Assembly: GCA_028824715.1 (NCBI GenBank)
Contig: JAPPCV010000072.1
Location: 1 to 41,795, forward strand
Direction of reading: 5' to 3'
DNA: 41,795 nucleotides
DNA from: Boseongicola sp.
Lineage (GTDB): Bacteria; Pseudomonadota; Alphaproteobacteria; Rhodobacterales; Rhodobacteraceae
Of the stretch, positions 17,544-26,339 are shown piece after piece (the stretch's first letter is position 1; every line of letters begins with the position of its first letter). A program made the translations under genes and the position numbers. Below the pieces are notes generated by a model. The model had not been told where the DNA came from. It was given only the letters and a program-made list of their open reading frames with translations, and made no database searches.

Positions 17544-18107
17544 TCGTTCGTTGCGGTGCGCCGCTGACAACTTTGCCGCGGTGGATGCGTCAGATGCTCA
17601 TTGTCACGGTTCGAATCCGGTCCCGTTTAGGGCGTCAGATGGCCCATACGAGAAGTTCCCTGCAAGGGCTATCCGCGACAGAGTAGGCGACACCTTTCCC
17701 GGCAACCGGTCCGGCACGGTGCCGCGAGCAAATTTCGTGGCTCGCAGAACTCTTGCGGGGATCCGTCCGGGTGTAATCCAGTCGGGTTGAACTTGATTGA
17801 TTGCATTGCGCAAAGTGACGAAGAAGGTGGTTCCGTAGGAGACATTCATTACACACGTGGCGGCGTCCAAAATGGCATTGCAGGGAATCCGGATTGTCAG
17901 TTGGCAAACGTACCGTGCCTACAGGCAAGCAGGCACGCCCAACGGCAAATCGCCTCTGCACGCGTGAATCAGGAATTGGAAGAGGCGCTCTGGAAGGGCG
18001 CTCTGCTTGACCTTTCGATTCTTGTTCGAGCAAAATCTCCCGAATGCGGATCGATCGGCTGAAACTACTGAATTTCAAGGAGTGCTCTGAGCTGGATTCA
18101 GACTGCT
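17544..18107 (+). other. 564-base spacer between ndk and the dehalogenase gene
   Basis: Convergent spacer; no gene supported. At about 17609-17619 the bases GGTTCGAATCC resemble a tRNA T-arm, but the stem is imperfect and no matching acceptor strand lies upstream, so no tRNA can be called. Confidence 0.4.
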
Positions 18108-21100
18108 TCAAATGTCCACCTCTATGGCGCCGTTCGGCTCGGCGGCGCGGGACTGGCAGAGAATGATGGAGTCCTTGCGCTGCGCAGCCGACAGCACGAA
18201 ATCGCGATGCTCGACGTCGCCTGCGACCAGGCCGCACCTGCAGACGCCGCAAAGCCCGTCCGAACACTTCACGTCAACGGCGATCCCGCGTTCGGTCAAG
18301 ACTTCGGTCGCGCTCATGTCGGCAGGCACTTCAAGAGTGATCCTGGAACGGGTGAGCTTCAAAGTGAACGGGTGGTTTTCGTACTCCGGCAGTTCGGGAA
18401 CCGAAAAGTACTCGAGATGGCGCGCCTCTTCCGGAAAGCCCTGGCGTTCGGCGGCTTCAATGACGGCGGACATGTAGCGATCCGGACCGCAGGTGTAAAT
18501 GTGGGTTCCATCCGAGTACGGTCCGAGAACGCGTTGCAGGTCTGCCCGGCTGCCTTCGTCGGACACGTGCAGCGCGACATTCTCGACCCAGGGCGCGGCA
18601 AGGAGGTTGTCAAGATAGGCGGCCTTGTCGCGCGAGGGCACCGAATAGTGGAGCGTGAATTCACGACCGAGCTCATGCAGACGATGTCCCATTGCCACCA
18701 TTGGCGTGATCCCGATTCCGCCTCCCATGAGAAGCGTCCGCTTGGCGCTTTCCTCGAGAGGGAAGTGATTGATCGGCTTCGACAGGAAGACTCGGCGGCC
18801 TTCCGTGAATATCCGATGCATCAGTCTCGAGCCGCCCCGCCCGTCGTCTTCCCGCAGGACACCGATCTGATAGACAGAACGGTCTTGCGGGTTGCCGGAC
18901 ATTGAGTATTGCCGAAGAAACTCCGGCGCCACGACGATGTCCAGATGTGCGCCTGCCGTCCATTCGGGCAGGTCGCGGCCACCGGGGTCGCGGAACTCAT
19001 AGATCGTTATGTCGTCGCCGCGAGCATCGACTTTCGACACGACCATCTTCAGGACCGGACTGTCCGCATGGTCAAGAACTTCGTGCGCGAGGCCCTCGGT
19101 GTCGCCACGTTCGAGACGCGCCTTGTATGCCTCGGGCGTCAGCATGGCCTCGTAGGCCTCAATCCCCGACTCGCGGTCCATCGGATAGGGGTAGGGCCAA
19201 GGCGGCGGCGTGAGATGTGCCGGATAGACGGCCAGCGTCTGGTCCTCGTATTTCAGGTCCAGCTCCCGCTGCAGGTCGCGGGCATTCACCGGTTCGCGTG
19301 CGGGCCGGTACCCGCCGTCTTCCTCGATCCCGATGTCCCACCACCATTTCTTGATCGGGTTGAGACCGCCGTTGCCAAGCCGGTCATCAAGGCGCGCAAG
19401 GGCAGGCGCAAGCGCCGGCACGTTCATGGCCGCCCAGCGAAAGGGCTTCTCGGCAAACAGTCCTTCAAGGTTCCACGGGCAGGTTTTCATGCACCTGCCG
19501 CACATGGCGCCGCCGGGTGTCGTGATGCGGTAGGTTGCGCATTTCTGGCTGTCGGACTTCCAGATCTCGTATCCATTGAACATCAGCTTCGGACCCGCCG
19601 TGATCGCGCCTGACGGACATTCTCGCGCGCACTTGTTGCACGCATCGCAAAATGCCTGGAGACCGAAGTCTATTGGCTTGTCATGGGCGAGCGGCATGTC
19701 CGTGGTCACGACGCCCGATTTGAGGCGGGGGCCAAGGAAGGGATTCAGGATCACTTCCCCGATGCGGCTGACCTCGCCCAGGCCCGACAGCAGCAGGAGC
19801 GGCGGCTGGACAACCTCGCCATCAAGGACCGTATGCGCCTTCGCCCCGTAGCCAAGGCTCCTGATGTGCTTTGCAATGACGCCTCCCAGAAGCGAAAACC
19901 TGAGATAGGCTCGCATGGACTGCGCGACGCTGATCCAGTCGTCTCCACTGGCCCCTTCCATCGTCTCGTAACCTTGGTCAATGATCATGCTGATCGCTTG
20001 ATCGTGCGGCGGGTCGATGGGCGCGCCGGTCGCGTCGTGACTGTACCATGTCCATTCGGGGCAGCGGCTGATTCCGACCGCATCAATTCCCAGAAAGTAG
20101 CTTGCCGCCTTCACGTTCGCGGCGTTGCGCGCCGCGTCCGACGGGCGATGGCCTGCTTCGGACGCGCCGTCCTGCAAGAGCACGAAGGCCCCGAGCATGC
20201 GTCTTTGCGCCATAGCTGTCGGCGCCTTCCGCGCATAGTGCCCGTTCCTTGCGCCGTCCTGCACCGCCTTTCCCATGTCCCCGAACTGCGCACGCGCAAA
20301 CATGTCGGTCCGTTTCGGCACGCGGGGCACTCGCGGCTCGTCGATGAAGGTCGTTGGGTTGTCCACACGCTTCAGGGTTTCGAAAGGATGCGGGCCGTCG
20401 GCATAGTCGCGTCGCCTGAACGGATCCTTGTTGAACGCGTTCTTCGAGGTTCGGTAGCCAGTCCACCACGCGGGTCCGCGTGTGCCAATCAGCGGCTGCC
20501 TTGTCGCAAGCGGCAGGTCAGGCGTCATCTCGAAAGTGGTGGTCAGCGCAGCGAGACCAAACCTGTCACCAAGAAACGGATTGCGCAAAACGCCTTGCGT
20601 TGCGGTCGCAAGCCCGGCCTCGACCGCCAGCCTGTTCAGGTCGACATCCGACGAAGTTGCGCTGTGCGCCTTAGCGTCATGGCCGAGAAGGCGAATGTAG
20701 TTTGCGAGGACGACCGCAGTTTCCGATGCACGAAGGCAGGCGGCATGGACTTCGGCACCCTCAAGCCACTCCGTTCCCGGTTCGCCGTCCTTGATCGGAC
20801 GCGGTCGTTCATTGAGAAAAACCACTGCATGGGTGTGACCGGCAATGGTCGACGGCGGCGCCTCCATCGACTCCTTCAGGTCCGCCATGATCATGTCGAT
20901 GCCGCTCGCGAGCGTCTTTGTCTGCCGTGTCTTGAGGTCATTGGCCAACCGGTCAATGTCAGGGTTCCTCCAAGGCTCTTCCAAAATGGCGTCGACGGGC
21001 AAGCGGCAGACGCCAACCATCGCGGCGTCCGAGAAGTAGCCGAAGGACTTGAGGTGGCAGGCCCTTTCCGTCGGGTCGGCCGGACACTCGGCAACGGCCT

Positions 21101-21311
21101 TGTTGACGAGGCCGTCCCTGATCGCGTCCATCATCGCCTGATATTCCGCCATCGCGTTCACGATGCATTCCGGAGTGTCGGGTTTCCGGAATGCCAGGGG
21201 TTCGGGGCGGGGCAGGTCCGCGACATCCGCCGAGCTGGATCGGCGAAGGCGCTCCAGAGGATAGGGACCTAGATGAACGGGACGGTTACTGTCTGTGAAC
21301 AAGCGAGTCAT
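18108..21311 (-). CDS. rdhA: Catabolic reductive dehalogenase fused to a flavin and 2Fe-2S reductase
   Basis: About 1067 residues (1074 if the ATG at 21332 is used; numbers below use 1074). Residues 1-620 are RdhA-like: two 4Fe-4S motifs, C562-x2-C565-x2-C568-x3-C572-P and C598-x12-C611-x2-C614-x3-C618-P. Y430 (EWTWYSHD) and K498 (GYGAKAHT) lie where NpRdhA has its catalytic Tyr and Lys (Y426, K488; family knowledge). The region holds a degenerate internal repeat. Residues 755-960 form an FNR-type reductase (RQYSMSG 807, GGGIGITPM 870, TCGPDRYM 947), and 990-1074 a plant-type ferredoxin (C1023, C1028, C1031, C1059). No Tat signal, so cytoplasmic. The layout matches BhbA-type oxygen-tolerant enzymes that remove bromide or chloride from halophenols with NAD(P)H and cobalamin. 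It is divergent from a YejA-like gene. I prefer the ATG at 21311; neither start has a good ribosome site. Confidence 0.88.
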   Translation of the reverse strand: MTRLFTDSNRPVHLGPYPLERLRRSSSADVADLPRPEPLAFRKPDTPECIVNAMAEYQAMMDAIRDGLVNKAVAECPADPTERACHLKSFGYFSDAAMVGVCRLPVDAILEEPWRNPDIDRLANDLKTRQTKTLASGIDMIMADLKESMEAPPSTIAGHTHAVVFLNERPRPIKDGEPGTEWLEGAEVHAACLRASETAVVLANYIRLLGHDAKAHSATSSDVDLNRLAVEAGLATATQGVLRNPFLGDRFGLAALTTTFEMTPDLPLATRQPLIGTRGPAWWTGYRTSKNAFNKDPFRRRDYADGPHPFETLKRVDNPTTFIDEPRVPRVPKRTDMFARAQFGDMGKAVQDGARNGHYARKAPTAMAQRRMLGAFVLLQDGASEAGHRPSDAARNAANVKAASYFLGIDAVGISRCPEWTWYSHDATGAPIDPPHDQAISMIIDQGYETMEGASGDDWISVAQSMRAYLRFSLLGGVIAKHIRSLGYGAKAHTVLDGEVVQPPLLLLSGLGEVSRIGEVILNPFLGPRLKSGVVTTDMPLAHDKPIDFGLQAFCDACNKCARECPSGAITAGPKLMFNGYEIWKSDSQKCATYRITTPGGAMCGRCMKTCPWNLEGLFAEKPFRWAAMNVPALAPALARLDDRLGNGGLNPIKKWWWDIGIEEDGGYRPAREPVNARDLQRELDLKYEDQTLAVYPAHLTPPPWPYPYPMDRESGIEAYEAMLTPEAYKARLERGDTEGLAHEVLDHADSPVLKMVVSKVDARGDDITIYEFRDPGGRDLPEWTAGAHLDIVVAPEFLRQYSMSGNPQDRSVYQIGVLREDDGRGGSRLMHRIFTEGRRVFLSKPINHFPLEESAKRTLLMGGGIGITPMVAMGHRLHELGREFTLHYSVPSRDKAAYLDNLLAAPWVENVALHVSDEGSRADLQRVLGPYSDGTHIYTCGPDRYMSAVIEAAERQGFPEEARHLEYFSVPELPEYENHPFTLKLTRSRITLEVPADMSATEVLTERGIAVDVKCSDGLCGVCRCGLVAGDVEHRDFVLSAAQRKDSIILCQSRAAEPNGAIEVDI

Positions 21312-21440
21312 TGTCGCGAAGCTAATCTGCATGTATTGAAATGCACAAGTGGCCGATGCGCCCGCAGCAGTCGACAGCCGGATGCGGCCAACGCATGGCG
21401 GGCAAGTCGGCCCAAGGACCGATTCGCAAGGGAGCGTTCA
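21312..21440. promoter_or_regulatory. Divergent promoter region between rdhA and the YejA-like gene
   Basis: About 130 bases drive two opposite genes. It holds an inverted repeat TGCAT (21328-21332), 8 bases, ATGCA (21341-21345), a possible operator for a shared regulator. The repeat overlaps the alternative upstream start of rdhA at 21332, which favours the start at 21311. Confidence 0.4.
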
Positions 21441-23279
21441 ATGCGGGCAGCCATATTCTGCATGTTTCTCGGCCTGACGGGCGCGGCATTTGCCGAAAGC
21501 CATCAGGACTCCATCACAAGCCACGGCATTTCGGCCTTTGGCGAACTCAAGTACCCTCCGGACTTTCCGCATTTCGACTACGTGAACCCGGACGCTCCAA
21601 AAGGGGGCACGATGAGCTTTCGGGGCTTCCTGGCAAGCCAGACCTTTGACAGCCTGAACCAGTTCATCCTTGCCGGCGAACCGGCGCAAGGCCTTGGACT
21701 GATCTATGACTCGCTTTTGGTGCGCGCCTATGACGAGGCCGACGCGGTATACGGTCTTCTCGCCGAAAGGCTGGAATTCCCCGAGGACCGGTCCTGGGTC
21801 GTGTTCACCTTGCGTGACCACGCGGTCTTCGCCGACGGAGAGCCGGTGACGGCATCGGACGTCGTCTGGACGATCACCACGCTGAAGACCGATGGCAGCC
21901 CCAACTACAGGATCGCGCTTGAGGATGTGGCCAGTGTCGAGGCTCTTTCCGAACGCGAGGTTCGGGTCGAGTTCGCGGAGGGTGTCGCCACGCGGGACCT
22001 GATTTCCGAGGTCGGCCAGATGCCGGTGCTGCCGGAACATTACTATCAGACCGTGGACTTCACGCGATCGACGCTGGAGCCTCCCCTTGGCTCGGGACCC
22101 TATCTTGTCGACAAGGTCGATGCAGGTCGCCAGATCGTCTATTGCCGCAATCCGGACTATTGGGCTGCCGATCTGCCCGTGAACGCGGGCGCGTACAACT
22201 TCGACTGCTTTCGTTACGAGTACTTTGCCGACAACACTGCAGCGTTCGAGGCGCTGAAGGCAGGCGTCTACCTGTTTCACGAAGAGTTCTTCTCGGCCCT
22301 CTGGGCCACGGCCTATGACTTTCCGGCGCTGGAGAAGGGCTGGGTGAAGCGTGAGGTGCTTGATGACGGCCGGCCTTCCGGCGCGCAGGGCTTCTGGTTC
22401 AACATGCGGCTTCCCAAGTTCCAGGACCGGAGAGTGCGTGAGGCCATCGGGATGATGTTCAACTTCGAATGGTCGAACGAAACCCTTTTCTACGGATCCT
22501 ATGCCCGGCTCGACAGCTTCTGGGAGAATGCGCCGATGCAGGCGGAGGGCATGCTGGAGGGCGAGGAGCTCGCCGTGCTCGAGCCCTATCGTGACCAGTT
22601 GCCAGAGACCGTCTTTTCCGAACCTGCCTTTGTGCCGCCTGTCAGTACAACGAGCAAGACCGATCGTCGGCTTGTTCGCGCGGCAAACGCACTTCTTGAA
22701 GAGGCAGGCTGGACAATCGGCGATGACGGTCTGCGACGCAACGCCGACGGCGAGGTGCTCAGCATCGAGTTCATCGATGACGGGCCGGCCTTCGAGCGCA
22801 TTGTCCTGCCCTTCGCGGAGAACCTGAAGCTTCTTGGCATCGATGCGAGATTCGAGCTGATCGACAGTGCGGAACTGGAACAGAGACAGGAAGACTTCGA
22901 ATACGACGTCTACGTCGCCCGTTACATCTTGCCGCTGAGCCCGTCGCTTGAACTGAAAATCCTGTTTTCGAGCGAGAGCGCCTATACGCCGGGAACGGCC
23001 AACCTGACCGGACTGGCCGATCCCGTGGTCGACGCCTTGATCGACGAGATCATCGGTGCCGGAACCCGGGCCGAGATGGAAGTGCGCGTCAAGGCACTCG
23101 ACAGGGTGTTGCGGGACCGCATGATCTGGGTGCCAAACTGGTACAAGGGGGCGCACTGGGTTGCCTATTGGGACGTGTTCGGACGGCCGGAGACCAAGCC
23201 GCGCTACAACAGGGGCATCAACTACTGGTGGTGGGATCAGGCCAGGTACGAGAAACTGCGTGTCGAGGGCGCACTATAA
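21441..23279 (+). CDS. Extracellular solute-binding protein family 5, YejA-like
   Basis: Protein of 612 residues with a signal peptide (MRAAIFCMFLGLTGAAFAES). The mature start HGISAFGELKYPPDFPHFDYVNPDAPKGG is characteristic of YejA, the periplasmic peptide and microcin C binding protein. FTLRDHAVFADGEPVTASDVVWT and GSGPYLVDKVDAGRQIVY are family 5 marks. AAGGGAG precedes the ATG at 21441; the frame is open upstream but the signal peptide fixes the start. The usual partners yejB, yejE and yejF do not follow, so it is an orphan here and must use permeases coded elsewhere or act as a scavenging or sensing protein. It is divergent from rdhA. Confidence 0.9.
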   Translation: MRAAIFCMFLGLTGAAFAESHQDSITSHGISAFGELKYPPDFPHFDYVNPDAPKGGTMSFRGFLASQTFDSLNQFILAGEPAQGLGLIYDSLLVRAYDEADAVYGLLAERLEFPEDRSWVVFTLRDHAVFADGEPVTASDVVWTITTLKTDGSPNYRIALEDVASVEALSEREVRVEFAEGVATRDLISEVGQMPVLPEHYYQTVDFTRSTLEPPLGSGPYLVDKVDAGRQIVYCRNPDYWAADLPVNAGAYNFDCFRYEYFADNTAAFEALKAGVYLFHEEFFSALWATAYDFPALEKGWVKREVLDDGRPSGAQGFWFNMRLPKFQDRRVREAIGMMFNFEWSNETLFYGSYARLDSFWENAPMQAEGMLEGEELAVLEPYRDQLPETVFSEPAFVPPVSTTSKTDRRLVRAANALLEEAGWTIGDDGLRRNADGEVLSIEFIDDGPAFERIVLPFAENLKLLGIDARFELIDSAELEQRQEDFEYDVYVARYILPLSPSLELKILFSSESAYTPGTANLTGLADPVVDALIDEIIGAGTRAEMEVRVKALDRVLRDRMIWVPNWYKGAHWVAYWDVFGRPETKPRYNRGINYWWWDQARYEKLRVEGAL

Positions 23280-24180
23280 AGTACCCGATCTGCCTGAGTT
23301 CAATTCAGGGGCGCATCCTGTCGACTTTGGGGCTCCGAGACATTGCTGAGGCTCCGAGAGCGAATGTTCGCAAATCCATTGATGGACCGACGCCGGAGGA
23401 GGTGGCATTTGGCATGGACTCTGGACGGTTCCGATAGGCCGCGGACGATTGGCCGGGATTCCGTGTTCGCCGAAGGCCGCCTTCGACGAATTCCCGCAGG
23501 CCGATGCTCGGTCGGAAATCGTTCTCGGTCGCGTCATGGTCCCGGTCGGTCGTGCAGTCCTGTCCCGACTCGAATTCAGGCCCGCTGCATCGGCAGGTCC
23601 CCCACTTCATGCCGCGTGCATCAAGTCTCAGGGGGTGGTCATGATTGTGGCTCTCAACATCGCACCCATGCAGACTGGCATGACGGAATGTCCGTCTTCC
23701 CTGGATGTTGCTCCGCGTGTCGGCGGCCTCCTGTCGCTTCGTTTCCTGCGTCCGGCGCGCAACGCGCGGTGAAGCGCGGCCCGTCATGCCGCGTTCTTGT
23801 CCAGCCCTGTCGTGCGTGACAGATTCCGGTGCCTTCGCAACCAGTGGCTGCCGCGGCGGATGATGATGACGTGGCAATGGTGCAGCAGCCAGTCGATGAG
23901 CGCCACCGCAGCATGCCTTTTCGTTTATGAAAAAGACATGGAAATCACACAACAAGACACGCCAAATGCACGATTGAACTGCTACGGTGGTCCCTGCGGC
24001 CGCTGGCTGCGGTGCAAGAATGCGGGAGACCGGGATGATGGGCGACGCGCCAATCCACGCCATGTCCGTGTGGGCCGGGGACGGCCGGCAGACGGTCCCG
24101 GCCCGGGGCTTGGAGGAGTCGGCAGGGTTGCCGCGCGTCAGGCACGTGCCCGAAGGCGGGCCACGTACCCGAGGCAGGCG
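23280..24180 (+). other. 900-base spacer holding an IS21 remnant
   Basis: No intact gene. The left part (23280-23780) shows no domain on any frame. The IS21 istB fragment lies at 23784-23924. From about 24000 onward the GC content rises strongly into the next gene, which marks a base-composition boundary close to the remnant. Confidence 0.45.
23784..23924 (-). mobile_element. IS21-family istB fragment (C-terminal end)
   Basis: On the minus strand a 46-codon frame reads HAAVALIDWLLHHCHVIIIR followed by GSHWLRRHRNL and ends at a TGA. This matches the end of IstB-type ATPases of IS21 elements, where a DRLLHHCHV...SYRLR pattern is typical. A stop lies directly upstream and no transposase or terminal repeats are seen, so this is a relic. 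Confidence 0.5.
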
Positions 24181-24726
24181 ATGAGACGCCGAGCCTTCGT
24201 CCTGGGCGCCGCCGCGGGTGTCCTGTCCGGCCCTGCCGCGTTTGCGAAGGCCGCCGGCCCGTCGGGGCCCGCCCCTGAGCCGTTCCTCCGGCTGTGTCAC
24301 GCATGCACCGGGGAGGTCCTGTCCTCCAGGTTCGAGAGGCGGGGCCGGCCTGACCCGGTCGAAGCGCGTCGCCTGGAGTGGTTCATGCGCGACTGGCGCG
24401 AGGGCCGCTCGATGCCAGTTGATCCTGCGCTGCTGCGGTTTCTGGCCTGCATCCGGCATTTCGCGGTCCTGGAGGGCCACGAGGGCGAGATACTGGTACA
24501 CTCCGGGTTCAGGACACCGGAGACCAACGAGATGCTGCGCCGCACGGGAGTTCCCGCCGCGAGGAACTCGCTGCACCTTCAGGCGAAGGCGGCGGACATC
24601 TCCGTCGCGGGGATTCCGCCCTCGCGCCTTGCCGCTGCTGCGCGCAGGACGGGGCTCGGCGGCGTCGGCCGCTACACCAGCTTCGTGCACGTCGATTCCG
24701 GGCGCCCCCGCCACTGGATCGGGTAA
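24181..24726 (+). CDS. Tat-exported YcbK/DUF882-type M15 peptidase
   Basis: Protein of 181 residues. The N-terminus MRRRAFVLGAAAGVLSGPAAFAKA is a twin-arginine-like signal. The peptidase_M15 marks follow in order: HSGFRTPETN near residue 102, NSLHLQAKAADIS near 123 and FVHVDSGRPRHWIG at the end, giving the His-Asp-His zinc site. The family cuts or trims cell-wall peptides in the periplasm. Two sampled lines have 73-77 percent GC, against about 62 percent in housekeeping genes nearby, so it may have been acquired or come from a different genomic region. No partner gene (such as an L,D-transpeptidase) is adjacent. Confidence 0.82.
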   Translation: MRRRAFVLGAAAGVLSGPAAFAKAAGPSGPAPEPFLRLCHACTGEVLSSRFERRGRPDPVEARRLEWFMRDWREGRSMPVDPALLRFLACIRHFAVLEGHEGEILVHSGFRTPETNEMLRRTGVPAARNSLHLQAKAADISVAGIPPSRLAAAARRTGLGGVGRYTSFVHVDSGRPRHWIG

Positions 24727-25080
24727 CCGGACCGGCGCCGGGGCCCTGGCTTTGGCGGGTCCGAGGCGTTCATGAACATCGCGTTTCGGGTCTCTTCCGC
24801 GATCCAGCGGGCGGCCGCTCGGGCGCCCTGCAGCACCGGCCTCCGGTCGAAACTTGCGCCCGCGGCCCGAGACGGATCGGATTGCATGCCATCGGAACCG
24901 ACGATCGGATGATTTCAGAATCACAGATCACATGCATTCAGAATCAGTGATCGGATGTTGTCAGATTGCGCAGATCAACTTGCCCCGGCGATTCAATTGC
25001 GTCCGATGCAGAACTTGCCTCTATCTCGAATTCCTGACCGCAAGAATAATCCCTGACCGCGAGAATCTTGAACCCGCATT
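24727..25080 (+). other. Spacer with short repeats
   Basis: No gene. Three direct copies of GATCGGAT (24875, 24903, 24949) and two of TTCAGAATCA (24914, 24937) lie within about 80 bases, with an inverted pair GATCAC (24926-24931) and GTGATC (24947-24952). Confidence 0.45.
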
Positions 25081-25842
25081 TCAGGACGAGCATTTCCGGC
25101 TCGGTATGCGCGAAAGCGCAGCCGGCATCGGCAATTCAAGGTAGTCCCTCGCATGTACCCGGGCGAGCCCCTTGAGACAGAGCAGGCGCCTGTCTGCGTC
25201 CTCCAGATTCTGGATCGCGTTGCGGAGCGTGTCGAAGACTTTGCGCGCGTCCTGGGTCTTGGCCGTGATGTAGGGAAGGGCTGGTGTCGGACGGGTATGG
25301 CCGATTTCCTTAAGAGCAGCCTCCAAGCCGTCAAATTCCTTGATGTATTTCCATGACACTGCGTCAATGGCAGCAATGTCGGCAACGCGATTTGCGATCG
25401 CATGAGCGCTCGCGGCGTGAGAGCCGGTAATGACCGGCTCGAAGAAGTGGAACCCGTCTTCCCTGGCTTTGGCCTCGAGGGCAGCCCAACCCGACTGGGA
25501 CAGCGAATCATTGATCGCGGGACGCGTCCCTGCGAACTCGGCCAACGTTGTCCGGTTGTCATCCGCTCGAACAATGATTGTGCTGAAGTAGCGACCTTCG
25601 AGGCACGGCAGGTCGTGCACCGGTGCGCCGACCAGTTGGACGGAACCGTGCAGACGTGCACGGTAGGGCAGACCGCATGTCTGGGAAAGAAGGAGTTCGG
25701 AATGTCTCCAATGGTTCCACGGGTTCCCGTCGCGCGTCAGGCCAGCTGGCGCGCCAGGCCAGGCGTCCCGAAAGTTCACCCAGAGTCGGTCGAGCGCACT
25801 TGCGGTCTCCGGCCGGTCATACATCGGCAGACTGGCTATCAT
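25081..25842 (-). CDS. PhnD/SsuA-type phosphate/phosphonate-binding-like protein
   Basis: Protein of 253 residues. It starts MIASLPMYDRPETASALDRLW and holds SELLLSQTCGLPYRARLHG, ARYFSTIIVR-like GRYFSTIIVRADD and DIAAIDAVSWKYIKEF, the pattern of cytoplasmic or leaderless members of the PhnD-like group. No signal peptide is visible, unlike true PhnD, so it may not be a transporter subunit; some members act as periplasmic or sensory proteins. Its ATG overlaps the stop of the upstream TerB gene (ATGA), so they are coupled. An alternative start is six residues in (MYDRP). The function is not known. Confidence 0.75.
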   Translation of the reverse strand: MIASLPMYDRPETASALDRLWVNFRDAWPGAPAGLTRDGNPWNHWRHSELLLSQTCGLPYRARLHGSVQLVGAPVHDLPCLEGRYFSTIIVRADDNRTTLAEFAGTRPAINDSLSQSGWAALEAKAREDGFHFFEPVITGSHAASAHAIANRVADIAAIDAVSWKYIKEFDGLEAALKEIGHTRPTPALPYITAKTQDARKVFDTLRNAIQNLEDADRRLLCLKGLARVHARDYLELPMPAALSRIPSRKCSS

Positions 25843-26279
25843 CCTTTCTTCACGACGCGTTGACGGGCGAGGGCGCTGTCGCGGTCATTGATCCCGAGCA
25901 TGGGGGCAACGAGGCGCATCAGTGCATCTTCCTCGTGGTCTCGAGAACCGTCCGCAAGTACGATCTCCCAAAGGGCCTCTATGATCTGCTCGCGATCCTC
26001 ATGTGGCACGGCCGCCTTGATGGCGCGGGTGAATCGCACCGTGTCCGGGGCCTCTGATTCGAGTGTCTCGGCATCCGTGCGGACTTTCGTGACCTCGAAT
26101 GGCGTCAGGTCAAATCGCCGTGCCAGAACCCTGTTGATGCGCGACCTTTCCGATTCGTCGTAACTCCCGTCAGCACGCGCGATCCGGACAAGCAGCGCAG
26201 CCAGCGCGAGCTGGGAATCGACATCGGACAGCGTTTCGGGTTCAGGTGCCGTCATGCGGCGGAGAAGATCACCAAACAT
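25839..26279 (-). CDS. TerB-family (tellurite resistance-like) protein
   Basis: Protein of 146 residues with the all-helical TerB/DjlA-like domain: LALAALLVRIARADGSYDESERSRINRVL and, in the second half, EIVLADGSRDHEEDALMRLVAPMLGI, each with the acidic metal-type loop (ADGSYDESE and ADGSRDHEE). Stand-alone TerB proteins like this are common in alphaproteobacteria and their role is unclear; the name does not show tellurite resistance. The stop overlaps the start of the PhnD-like gene. Confidence 0.85.
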   Translation of the reverse strand: MFGDLLRRMTAPEPETLSDVDSQLALAALLVRIARADGSYDESERSRINRVLARRFDLTPFEVTKVRTDAETLESEAPDTVRFTRAIKAAVPHEDREQIIEALWEIVLADGSRDHEEDALMRLVAPMLGINDRDSALARQRVVKKG

Positions 26280-26339
26280 TTTGCCACCATATACGTCGGC
26301 ATCGTGGGTTTCGAGAGGCGCGGGACCGACGGACGTCCG

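Noticed and set aside
17577-17650. Intact tRNA gene
   Set aside because: Only a T-arm-like piece; no acceptor pairing, D-arm or anticodon arm.
19683-21272. Open frame of 529 codons opposite the dehalogenase
   Set aside because: Arg/His-rich composition with no domain; it mirrors the codon pattern of the real gene.
21438-23156. Open frame of 572 codons opposite the YejA-like gene
   Set aside because: Shadow frame; the plus strand has a signal peptide and family motifs throughout.
23305-24924. Open frame of 539 codons on the minus strand over the IS21 relic and the YcbK gene
   Set aside because: No domain; created by high GC. The istB relic is in another frame.
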